Positions 28,263 through 39,037 of a stretch of DNA of 64,000 nt are shown in pieces. A program made the position numbers and the translations under genes. The stretch is from Nannochloris sp. 'desiccata' (lineage: Eukaryota; Chlorophyta; Trebouxiophyceae; Chlorellales; Chlorellaceae): assembly GCA_019044685.2 (NCBI GenBank), contig JAGTXX020000001.1:1-64000 (forward strand), given 5' to 3'. The notes beneath the pieces are model-generated. The model was not told where the DNA came from, made no database searches, and worked only from the letters and a program-made list of their open reading frames with translations. Numbering within the stretch: the stretch's first letter is position 1; each line of letters starts with the position of its first letter.

Positions 28263-31098
28263 AACTACTGTTATTATAAAAAAAAAAAAAAAAAAAGTTC
28301 GAGTTTATCTCGCTTAATTTCTGGCGTCTTCACGGAGACTAGAAACACCGTGGGGCCGATTGGCTCGAATCTGGCCGAAAAACTTGTCAGATCTTAGATC
28401 TAAAATTGTTGGAGTATGGTCCATGGGGCGCCAACGACCCGCCAGCCTGATCTAACTGGACGGATGTCACTGCACAAATGACATTATAGAGTGTGGGCGC
28501 AGGGCGCTCGAAGCTGTTAAAATACTTGCAGAGGATCTGCAACGGTCGGTGTTCGGGGGCAAGTGTATGGAGAGAGGAATAGGCGTGAAACTGGCGATGG
28601 CTGCGGCTTGAGTACTGTGTTGGCGAATATAACTGCTTGAATATACTTGTTAACTGCTTTAAATTCATTGATTGTTGCTTTTCCATTTAAATAGGGGTGG
28701 CCTGAAGTCGCGCTGGCGGCTTCTCACGATCCCTTAAGTCACCCTGTTGGGGTTAATTTATTTTGTTTTGGTTTTACTGCCTCCACTCCTGTAGCAACTG
28801 TTATGTTTTAGTTTCTGTTCCAACATGATTTTTTTCATTCAATCTCGGTACCAACTTCTTCTGCTATTAAAATACTTTTCATTTCATTTTTTTGGTGTCT
28901 GTTTTTCCCCTCAGTTTTTCATTTTGTTTTGGTTTTGATTTTAGTGTTTGTAATTAGTTTTTTTGTAGCACTCTTAAGTGGTGGTTATGAGGATCAGATA
29001 ATTCATAATACAGTAGAATACAATAGCAAAAAGAAAGGGAAAAAAAGTGAAATTTCAGTGGATTTTAGAACCATAACCCAAGCTGCCCGCCTCTTGCCCT
29101 CACTGGGCCCGCTGGGGAGCCCGCTCGTTTGCTGGCCTGCCCACATGACTTGCGGTCCCCTCTTCATGACGCCAGGGGCATATATGAACTCTGCGAGCCC
29201 ATCAGCGGGCTGCGCTATTGAGCTTGGCCCGCCGGCGTTCACGGCAGGTGGTCGGGCAGGCTCGCAAAGGCATATAAAGAGATGCTGGGTCTATACATTA
29301 TTATTATGAACTCCATCCTGTTTTGGTTTTCTTATTTAGGGTTCTTGCGAAGAACGATGCTCTCCTGATCGTGGTCAAGCTCCACAACAGGCTTCAGCTG
29401 CTGCCCCTGAGTGAGGTATGGCAGGTCAGGCTGGGGCAAGCCGCCGGGGTGACGGCGGCGGGGAGGCTGAAGGCACATAAAGAAATGCCACGTCTCTAAA
29501 AGCAGAGGACTCCAGTCCTCACTTCTGATCTCCCCAAATATGTCATCTCTGTGGATATAGCATGTTTTCAATCATCAAGTTGGGAATACCATTGTGATCA
29601 CTCTCCGATCCTCAGGGCGGATCTCAATCAGCTTCAGATAGAACTCCAGAAAGTTGTCTTTCTGGGCCTTGTTTTTACCCCAATTGGTCGGAGGGGCTAA
29701 ATATTGCCATTTTAGTGCCTCTCTCACCAATTTATGTTTGTCTCTCAAGCTAGCAATAGAAAAGTTTTAAAAGTTGCCATGTTTCCGCCGCTACTAGCGG
29801 CCCGCTAGTGTAGGCTTTGTAGCTGCATCTACACAAATTTCACCCTTAAGTAAATATCAATCAACTAAAATGTTTTAGATGGATTTAATAGGAAGCTACA
29901 GGCAAGTTTTTATTTAATAAGGGTCGCAATTTTAAATGATCAAATAAGTTAATTGATTTTTAAAAAATCCAACTCAACTCTGATATTTTGCAGCGATGGA
30001 GGGCCTCCATCAGATACAGAGAAGCCTTCAACAGCCGAGAATTTAAAGGGTTCTTAGGAACTATATAGGAACGCATCCCTGCTGCGCCAGCGGTAAGCTT
30101 CAGAAGAACGCTGCAATTTGCAGTTTTTAAGAACAGTTTTTTTTTTTCCTTGCTGCTTCTACTGGTTCAACTATGATATGGAGGACTACAGTCTGCATGC
30201 TTTATTAAAATTCTCCATACAATTTTCTTCCATAATACAGGTCGACACAACTGGCTTGGTTCTTGTCGACAATCATAGCTGCCCTGAATGTTTCAATTAA
30301 AAGCTCAACGTGTCTGGCGGCGGAGAAGAAGAAAATATACCTGCTGAATAAAATTGGGATAGCAAGCCAATGTAGCTACCTATGAACAGGCTGAATCACA
30401 ATATACGTTTGGTGAGGCAGTAGACGAACGAGTGATGCCGGGGGTTTCTGTATCGCCTGTTGTTGCTATTCGGCAGCCACTGGTGGCTTGAGGAAGGTGG
30501 CAGCGTCGGCAAGTTTTTTTTTAGGCGAGGTTTTTCTCAAGGCAGCAGCGAACCCTACAAAGATAACACGCGCAGCAGTGTATTCAAAGTGCTGATGGCA
30601 ATGATTTGATGTCGCGGGTGCTGAATATCAGGGGTGCAGACGCAGCAAGGGATCAGGAATCTCCCGAGAGATTGTTCTTTTTTTGATTGTGATCAGCGGA
30701 GCACTGGTTGCGAGCAGACAACTGCAGCCACTTGCAGGCATTCGTTGTAATTTTTTCTTTGCGGAAGTTGCTCAAAACGGCGTTTAAATTCTCTCTCCCA
30801 GCCATCTCCCAGCTCAGCGGCTTTGATATCTCATCTCCCACGCAAAATTTTGAACTTTTTTTGAATGGCGCCTTGGACGAGCTCTTTTCGAGTAAATAGC
30901 ACTCTCGCTAATTAAGCAGGGCCAGTTTAATAATAAATTTATCACAAGGATACCCTGAGGTGCAGGGATTACCTTGGTATCTACCTCTATTGTTCCATCA
31001 AATTTTTAAAAAGAGATCAGTTAGCGTTTTGACATCGAATCGTCTGGCATTTTTCCGTATTTTGAACTTGCATTGAGTCGAACTAAGTAGTCAACGCA
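28263..31098. other. 2.8-kb intergenic region, possible decayed element
   Basis: No gene can be supported. GC-rich patches at 29080-29270 and 29390-29470 differ from the AT-rich surroundings. Two similar short stretches, AAAGGCATATAAAGAGATGC (29266-29285) and AAGGCACATAAAGAAATGCC (29470-29489), flank part of it. Short minus-strand ORFs here look protein-like but have no recognised motif. It may be a degraded transposon. The last 120 bases are the SRP54 promoter. Confidence 0.4.
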
Positions 31099-32698
31099 AT
31101 GGTGTTAGCAGAGCTTGGCCAGCGCATCACCCATGCGTTGGCTTCAATGTCCCAAGCAGGGCCTGTTGATGAGGCAGCCTTGGACTCTTGCTTAAAGGAA
31201 ATTGCCACTGCATTGCTGCAAGCAGATGTCAACGTTATAATGGTAGCAAATCTTCGTAAAAATGTCAAGAATCGTGTCAACGTGGAGCAGATGGGTCAAG
31301 GTCTCAACAAACAACGCGTTATTGAAAAGGTATGAAAAGGTTATTCTATTTTTCTTAGCAAAGATCGCAGTCTGACTTGACGACTATGTTACTATTTACC
31401 TATAACTTATTATTCGTTCTCACCCGTATGTTTTGTCTCTTCAAATTATGCAGGCTGTTTTTGAGGAGTTGTGTTCCATGCTTGATAGTGGCGTTGAACC
31501 CAAAACATTAGAATTAAAAAAGGGAAAGCCCAATGTGGTCATGTTTGTTGGTTTACAGGGTGCTGGTAAAACTACGACGTGTACTAAATACGCTTATTGG
31601 CACAAGAAGAAGGGTTTTAAGCCTGCCATGGTCTGCGCTGATACTTTCCGTGCTGGTGCTTTTGACCAGTTAAAACAAAACGCTACCAAAGCTCAAATTC
31701 CTTTTTACGGGTCGTATCAAGACACTGATCCTGCATCTATCGCTGCCGCTGGTGTTGAACGTTTTAAAGCTGAAAAACGCGATCTCATAATTGTTGATAC
31801 CTCTGGTCGCCATAAACAAGAGGAATCGCTTTTTGAAGAAATGAGACAGGTAGCAGCAGCAGTACAACCTGATCATGTGATATTTGTAATGGATGGATCT
31901 ATTGGGCAAGCTGCTTTTGATCAAGCAAAGGCTTTCCATGATACTGTTGATGTCGGACAGGTCGTGTTGACAAAATTAGATGGCCACGCCAAGGGTGGTG
32001 GTGCTTTATCTGCTGTAGCTGCTACTCGGTCACCTATCACATTCATTGGTACTGGAGAGCATATGCATGAATTTGAAGATTTCGAAACAAAGAAATTCGT
32101 TGCTAGATTACTTGGCAGAGGTGATTGGGGCGGTTTTGTCGACAAGGTCAAAGATGTACTACCTGATGAAGCAGCACAAGAAGAGCTTCTTAATAAAATC
32201 ACAAAAGGAGAGTTCACATTACGCATTATGTATGAGCAATTTGCGAATATAATGAAGATGGGACCTATGTCTCAAGTTATGTCAATGATCCCTGGATTCT
32301 CTAATGCTATTATGCAACCGGGGCAAGAGAAAGAGTCTCAAGCTCGATTGAAGAAATTTATGTGCATCATGGATTCTATGACTAGCAAAGAACTAGATAG
32401 TACATCTATTAAACTGATTGGTGAGGAATCTAGAATCGAACGATGGGCTAGAGGCAGCGGGTCGTCTGTTTTTGAAGTACAGTCGATGCTTGAAGAGTAT
32501 AAACGATTAGCAAAACTGTTTAATACAGCATTAAAGGGTATGAAATTGCCTAAAAATATGAAGGGTGATATGCGTGGTGGTAATATGCAGCAGAATATCG
32601 CACAAATGAGTAGAATGTTGCCACCACAAATGTTGAAAATGATGGGTGGACCTGGAGCGATTCAAAATTTGATGAAGCAAATGGAAGGGAGAATGTAA
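31099..32698 (+). CDS. SRP54: Signal recognition particle 54-kDa subunit
   Basis: Exons 31099-31329 and 31454-32698 join in phase 0 to 491 residues, normal for cytosolic SRP54. It contains the N domain ([14 protein letters not shown], with ALLQADVNV), then the GTPase G domain with [13 protein letters not shown] near residue 110, [17 protein letters not shown] near 192 and [13 protein letters not shown] near 250. The Met-rich M domain ([31 protein letters not shown]) binds signal peptides and SRP RNA. It targets ribosomes with nascent secretory proteins to the ER. No plastid transit peptide is present, so this is the cytosolic rather than the chloroplast (cpSRP54) form. Confidence 0.97.
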
Positions 32699-33157
32699 TC
32701 CGGGCGTTGTTTTCTTGCTATTAAAATTATAATAGGGATTGAGCCCTTGAACAATAGAGGTAATAAATAGCCATCAATATAGTGTAAAGCTTTTGATAAC
32801 ACAAGTGGGGAAAAAGAGAGAATTTATAAAAGATAGGATTGATGGTTCTTTGTTAAAATCATGTTATTGCAACATGTGCTACTTTTTTATTTTCCTCGCC
32901 TCTGTCTTCTTGAACCTTGCATCGAATTTTCATCGCTCGTAAATTTAGCCTGGAGGTAAGGAATGGGTTTCTTAAATGCTCGACAAATGCTAAAGCTAAA
33001 AGACAACGACGATTTGGAAGTTTAAAACCACGGAGGGCATGCACTTCAAAATCGATTCTCTTTCTAACCCTTGCCGGGGGAGTTGCCGATGCATGTAATT
33101 GTTCATTATTGACCACACCACCATCAACAGCAGGCAAAATATTTACATTCTTCGCAT
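32699..33157. other. Convergent 3' region
   Basis: Between the SRP54 stop and the stop of the minus-strand P-domain gene. A 92-codon minus-strand ORF at 32859-33137 overlaps the latter's 3' UTR. It is Arg-rich with no recognised motif and is probably chance. Confidence 0.45.
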
Positions 33158-34930
33158 TTAACGGAACATGAAGGCCGAGGGATCTAGAAAATCCTTCAAC
33201 ATATCCTCGAATCCAGCTTCATTCAATCCTTCCATCAACGCCTTGGCATCATCGGGGCTGTCAAGACCAAGCAAGGGGCCCAAAGCAGACATGGCAACAG
33301 CAGGATCAATGCCGAAAGATTTAAGAGCATCACCTCCACCCATAGCACTAGCTAAAAGACTTTCCAATCCAGCAGTGTTTCCAGCCATATATTGCTGAAT
33401 CTTATCAAACCAAGAAGAAAGTCCTCTTAAAATTTCAGTTCTGTTGGATTCCCAGTTGGCTGCCACGTCGGAAAATTTGCCTAAAAGAGGGTTTTCGCCA
33501 GGAATGAAATTTGCAAGCTTGTTGATAAGCTCGGCAGAGTCTATCTTACCATGGAAACGCGCTCTCATGTAAGCTAAGCCGAGAGTAGCCTTCCAGAATT
33601 TTGCTTTAATGTTCAAGCAAGAAGGATCGGTGCATGCGGCACCAAAGCGGCCCTGGAGGTAAGAGTTGAAATTATTTTGGAACGTTTGAAGACCGAATGG
33701 ATCGGCCATATTCAAGTTCAATCCGTTAAAAAGGCCACCGCCATTTGTACCAGGGAGAGCCACCGGAGGGATGGTAGGGCTGCCTACGGTAGTAGATTGG
33801 TCATCAAATGCCTGGACTTGAGACCCATCGTCGCCATTTGTCACCATTGTCCATCCACCAAAAAGTGGCCTGGCTGTAGCAGGTTTGGGTGCGGGGACAG
33901 GTTCAGGGGAAGGACCATCAAAGCCGCTGACGGGCTGAGTGACGGAGCTACCGGTAGGAGCAGGTTGAGAAGGGAGAGTAGATGGCACAGTCAAAGGAGG
34001 TAAAGGAACGCTGCCTTGCTGAGACATGGGGCAAAGACGAAGCTTCCAGCTATTGAGAGCAATAGGGCGACTGCATAGAGAAGGGGAGTAGATGATGTTG
34101 AGTAGGGTGTCAATATGTTAATCAACACTGCTATTTATTCCTGATTATTCAGTCAGTATATCAATAGACTTAAACTTACATAGTAGCATTGGGTGCAACA
34201 TCTACAATACGAAGTGTCCAATCACCCTGGGTGCCACCAGCACCAGCCATGATAGTTCCATCGGCAGCGTCTTCAGAGAAGAAAGTAAGGCGTTGAGTTG
34301 GCCTGAATACACCACGGAAAGGAGCGTCTTCCTGCAAATCGAAATGAGATCAAATATATCAATGAAGCTAAATAGACCAGAGAACAAAGAAAGGGTATCA
34401 GCTTTCCAGATGGCAACATAAAAGTTAGCTTACAGCTGCAACGGGGAAGGACTGCTCAGAGGCATCGGCAAAAGAAGTCATATACATATTGTCACCCAAG
34501 CGACCAAGACCACGTTCTTTCAAAACCACGGTACGGTTAGCACCGTCAACTCCAATTGATGCAGGGGGTTGTGCTGTAAGAGAGACAACAAGGGCGCCTA
34601 TGCGGCGGTGAGAGACATCGAGGGTCACAGAGATATCTCCAAGGGGAAAGCCGTCAGGAACAGTGATGATGTCTTTGATGTTTTCTACTGCCGGTGCACG
34701 CATTCCTTTTGAGTAATAATCCTTGCACCCAGGTGTTTGGGCAGCCTGCAGAAAAAGAACCCAAACGGACATTGGTTGGATCACAGATTTTTTCTTTGAA
34801 AGTTGTTTTTCCCAAACCCCATAAAACTGTCGAGTACTTTTGATAGACGCACTCTACATACCACTATAAATGCATTGAAGCATATAACGGATAGCGCTGC
34901 TGCAACAGGCAGGCAGGTCGCTGTTCTCAT
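33158..34930 (-). CDS. Secreted P-domain (P/Homo B) protein
   Basis: Exons 34930-34862, 34745-34434, 34331-34180 and 34049-33158 join (phases 0, 0, 2) to 474 residues. Exon 1 is a signal peptide. Residues about 40-200 resemble the P/Homo B domain of proprotein convertases: ITVPDGFPLGDISVTLDVSHRRIGALVVSL, a conserved NMYMTSFAD, PFRGVFRPTQRLTFF, and GDWTLRIVDVAPNATxWKLRL. A Pro/Thr/Ser-rich linker follows, then a helical C-terminal region of about 200 residues ending in GL.EAGFEDMLKDFLDPSAF. No subtilisin catalytic domain is encoded beside it. The P domain usually stabilises an attached protease, so a stand-alone form suggests another extracellular or cell-wall role. That role is unknown. Confidence 0.8.
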
Positions 34931-35703
34931 GTTTGTGAACTTGCAACTGAAGTCAATCGAGTTTAATGCGGCTTCTATTATTTAAGTAACGACTGAAGTA
35001 TAATATGGTTTTGGTTAGTTAGCATTATTGCAAAACAGAAGCATACATGAAGTTATAAGCTAATATTCTAGTTGGCATCGTGCCCTCGAACAGTCAACTT
35101 TGACTTTTTTGTTTTGACCAAAAAAACAGAGTCAAACAAATCGTGAGCGAGCTGGGGTAGGTTCAATTGAAAAAGTACTGTCGTTTTGGCTGGGCACTAA
35201 TTCTTTCACCCTTAGCCTGTTCCATGCTTTACTTATGCAGACTCTAGCTTCTGTTGCCATTGTGTCGGAGGATAAACTGTAATTGATTGATTGATTGAAT
35301 TGATTGATTGACTTAGGGCAGTGGCAGTTTACAGAAATAAAAGTATGAAATTGCTTGAAAACATTGAACGAGTAAAATGTGTGCAGTTCATCGCGATTTT
35401 CTGAATATATCAATGTTGATGATGTGTAATAGAGCACTCCCGCTGTGTACGATGTTGATTATAACGGCTTTATAGAAGGGGTACCTGGGCAGGAGTTTGA
35501 AAAGCAGGATGATGAGAAGTAGGCCCTGTGGGTATGCAATTTTTTGAAAGCTGAAACAAGCAATTAGCAAGCACATTTGTCTTATTCTGTCTACAACGAT
35601 TTTCTTTTCTTTACATAATATTAATATGAAAGCTTCTGTAGGACACAGAACCGATTTTCTCTCAAAAATATCCTATTTCGGAAAGTTTCAATTTCCCAGT
35701 TCT
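34931..35703. other. Intergenic between two minus-strand genes
   Basis: Contains the P-domain gene promoter and the VPS16 3' region. A run of TTGATTGA repeats lies at 35281-35310. No gene recognised. Confidence 0.5.
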
Positions 35704-38594
35704 TCACCTCCCACCACTGCTGCTACTACCTCCAAGCAAGCTTCCTACAGTACCTCCCACGGCATCTCTCAAGCTACCCAGCACACCAGAACCAGCTCCA
35801 GCCAACTCAGCTTGCTCTGCCAACATATTTGCCTCTCTGACAAGACCAATTTCAGAATACAACTGAGCCCGTCGTATCAATCCACTCGTATCACCTGCAA
35901 TTCTATCAATAAACCAACGAACAGTCGGAAAAGGTGCATTATGCGCTCTAGTAGCAGCTATGAAATGTTCTATATTCACTGGAGCCCGTCGATCAAGTCT
36001 AGAGGCCATTTGTTGTAGATTAGGCCAATCTTGAGCGGTAGCCGACGCTTCAATGCTCAACAACATTTGTTGCTTTTCAGGCACTTTAAATTCTTTCGAT
36101 ATTTTCTGTGCTTGGTCACGTAACCCTAACCTTAAACATTGTTTAATAGTATCTACAACACTCAAATCTTTAAATCCTTCGCGACCAGATGATTTTTCCA
36201 ACTCACTCTGTACTTCTGCTAGGCGTAATGCAACAGAGATAGCAGCACCTTCAAACTTGGCATCTTCATGACCAGCACGTTCATCACGTGTATACGCTTC
36301 TTTGGCTAAAGCCCACTCTTTTGCTTTTTGAGGTGTGAGAGTAGACGGATTCAATGCAGCTTTCAGATATGTTATCGCTACTGCTTTATTATCGTGCGTT
36401 GCTTCATAAAGTGTAGTTAGGGGAGCACTAAAACTATCTCTAGAACCACCACCACTCAGAAACTTAGTCATCAATGCTACAGCTGAAGGATACTTACTGA
36501 TAAATCCAAAGAATCTCTGCTGCTGTTGCTGGTGATAATGAGTATCGCTTGGACGCTGTTGCTGCTGCCGTTTTAGTGTTCTCCACATTGAAAGTAAGAC
36601 TTCAAAAATTAAATCAGAATCTCCAGAGTCGACTGCCTTACGTAAAGCAGATTCTACCTCCCCTAAAGCAAGTAATAATGGTATTTGATCTTCAGCACAG
36701 GATTCATGCTCTGCTAATGCCGCTGCCAGTCGAGGTCGTCCTTGAGCTTGTGCATGTGCTGCTATTGCAGCCCATTTCACACCATCTTGGCCATCTAACT
36801 TCGACCTCAAAACGTCCAACAAGTTTTCATCTGGTGCCGATGAAGCTGATGCAGCTATTTTATCACATGCCCATCTAAACAAGACATTTTCTGGAGGCGC
36901 CTCAAATGCTGAGCATACCCGCAGCGCTAATAAATAATGTCTGCGAGCAGTGAGACGTGTTAAAAGTTTAGATACTCCTAATGTTTCATATTGAGCCATT
37001 GTTAAGGGTAGAGCTATTTCAGGTTCTCTAAGACCATTTAATACTCGCAGTGTCCGTGCCAGAACAACCACCTCTTTTCCGCCAGCGTTAATAGAGGTAT
37101 TCATATCAGAAGATGCATTAACTTCAGAAGGCTTCAATGCCACAAATGCGCGTCCATAACACCCTGCACGCATCAGTGATTCTTGTTTAACAGGATCCAT
37201 TTCAGCTGCAGCTGCACCAAGACACGCTGCAGCAGCTGACGGTAAGTCTCCACTCTTCAGCACATCAAGCAACTCAGCTGCAGCCCGTGCATCCCGTTCA
37301 TCATAGAGTTTTCTTGCATCATGCAACAACGCTCCAGGACTCGTTGAACCTATTTCTAAAACACTTGCTAGAGCTGCTGGTACTGATCTAATAAAGACGT
37401 GCTGATCACTTGTCAATGCTCTAACACCATCGACCTCTCCAACCAACGCTACAGTACCAGGCCCAAAATCCCACCATCTATAACCTCCACCTTTCACAGA
37501 CACTAACAATGCTCCAATACTATTCCAGCTAGCTATAACACTGTCACTCCCACACCAGATAAAATTATCTGGCAGTCCCGATGGCATCACTTCAGCTGCA
37601 TTTTCTATACCAAGAGAATCCCTCATATCCTCTACAGTATCACCTAGAAAAACTTTAGCGAGTGTTTCTTCTAAATTTGCAGTCCAAATGTGGATTACGT
37701 CATCAGCAGCGTACCCGGCAACTGCCCGCCCGTCCGGGCTCACAGCTAACTTCACAATAGGGCCTTCATAGACAGCAGATGAGCTTATCTCATCGGAATC
37801 AATAGTAACTACAGTAGTATCCACTGCGACTAAGACTTCTAATGCACCTGATGCACTGAGGAAAGGTGGAATAGGGCAGATACAATGCACCACTGAACCA
37901 CCGCCACCACCACGACCACCATTACTACTAGGTGCTGGATCGGGGTATCTAAGAGAACGAGGTTCATTGACGTCTGGGATACACCATAAATGCCCTGATG
38001 CGGTACGAGCAACGATAGATTGATCCGATATAGCTACATCAGCTAAACCCTCGCTTTCTACAGCAGCACCAAGAGAAAACTGGGTTGCTGCGATTGGTTG
38101 ACCTAGACAAGTAAACCGTTGAACCCTACCGCGATCGTCAACAACTAATAATTCCTCTACATCGGTCCACCCTGCTGCTAATACTCTACCTCCATCCCAA
38201 AGCACCCTCCCTAGAGGAAGTCCTGCTGACGAAAATATTTGAATGTCTGGCCGGGAGCCAAATGAGCCCGAAAGTTGTAAAACAACTTTAGTCTCATCCC
38301 GGCATACTGCTATAGGGCCAGCAAATTGGCAAGGGAATATTCTGCAAATTAATGGAATTTCGACGAGTTTTAGTAGAAAAGAACGTAATCTTCTGTATTC
38401 CAAGAAGCTGATAATTAAAAAAAATGCCGCCTGCCTCACCTCATGTAGTCCAAGTTGATACCTGGGGCTCCACGAGCGCCATATGACCAAGGCAAGGCAT
38501 AAATCTCTCTTCTAGAAAAGTACTCGGTGCCAACCATCTGCCATTGTTCATAGATGGTGTTCAACTCTTGGTCGGAAACACCTGGAGCTTCCAT
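35704..38594 (-). CDS. VPS16: VPS16, core subunit of HOPS/CORVET
   Basis: Exons 38594-38440 and 38341-35704 join in phase 2 to 930 residues. The N-terminal half is a beta-propeller (REIYALPW, GPIAVCRD, GLPLGRVLWDGGRVLAAGWTDVEELLVV, FIWCGSDSVIASWNSIGALLV) matching the Vps16 N-terminal region. The second half is an alpha-solenoid (ARKLYDERDARAAAELL; CLRLGLRDQAQKISKEFKVPEKQQMLLSIEA; PVNIEHFI) matching the Vps16 C-terminal region. VPS16 scaffolds the HOPS and CORVET tethers for fusion at vacuole and endosome membranes and binds the SM protein VPS33. The last 40 residues are a Gly/Ser-rich extension (GGSSSSGGR). A short spacer separates it from the divergent BUB1 gene. Confidence 0.92.
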
Positions 38595-39037
38595 GATCTG
38601 ATCTTTAAAATATAAGGATAAAAAACAGAGTCTCAACAGCCAATACCTGTACTTAAGCTTTAGTAAAAATTATTGAGACCACTATGCTGTACCTCACACA
38701 GTACCATAATGCTTCTTACGGCCAGGGCTAAAAGCCATAAATGCTTTCAATTAAGATCAAGTAATCAGGCAAGAGCGAGGTTTTCTGTTATTTCTGCCCG
38801 GCGAACTTGATCTACAGATTTTTTTAATGCTTGCCAATGCCTCTTTAAGAACGTTTATGCGAAAATGGTTCCCAAGCTCACGGTGCAAGTGGAAAGAATA
38901 AACTTTTGAGCTGTTGCAAACTGTTGCTGGAGCGTAAGCAGCCGAACAAGTCTTTGCCTTCAGACAAGTTCAAATTGCTTTCGTAAAATTACCAAAATTC
39001 TATCGCGACACGGCGGTTCTTTAGACACAACGTCAGA
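38595..39037. promoter_or_regulatory. Bidirectional promoter, VPS16 and BUB1
   Basis: This 443-base spacer lies between the two divergent start codons. No TATA box or conserved operator is obvious. Confidence 0.5.

Noticed and set aside
35704..38490. Plus-strand ORFs opposite VPS16 (for example 35626-36018 and 36549-36878)
   Set aside because: They lie antisense to clear coding sequence and show no motif.
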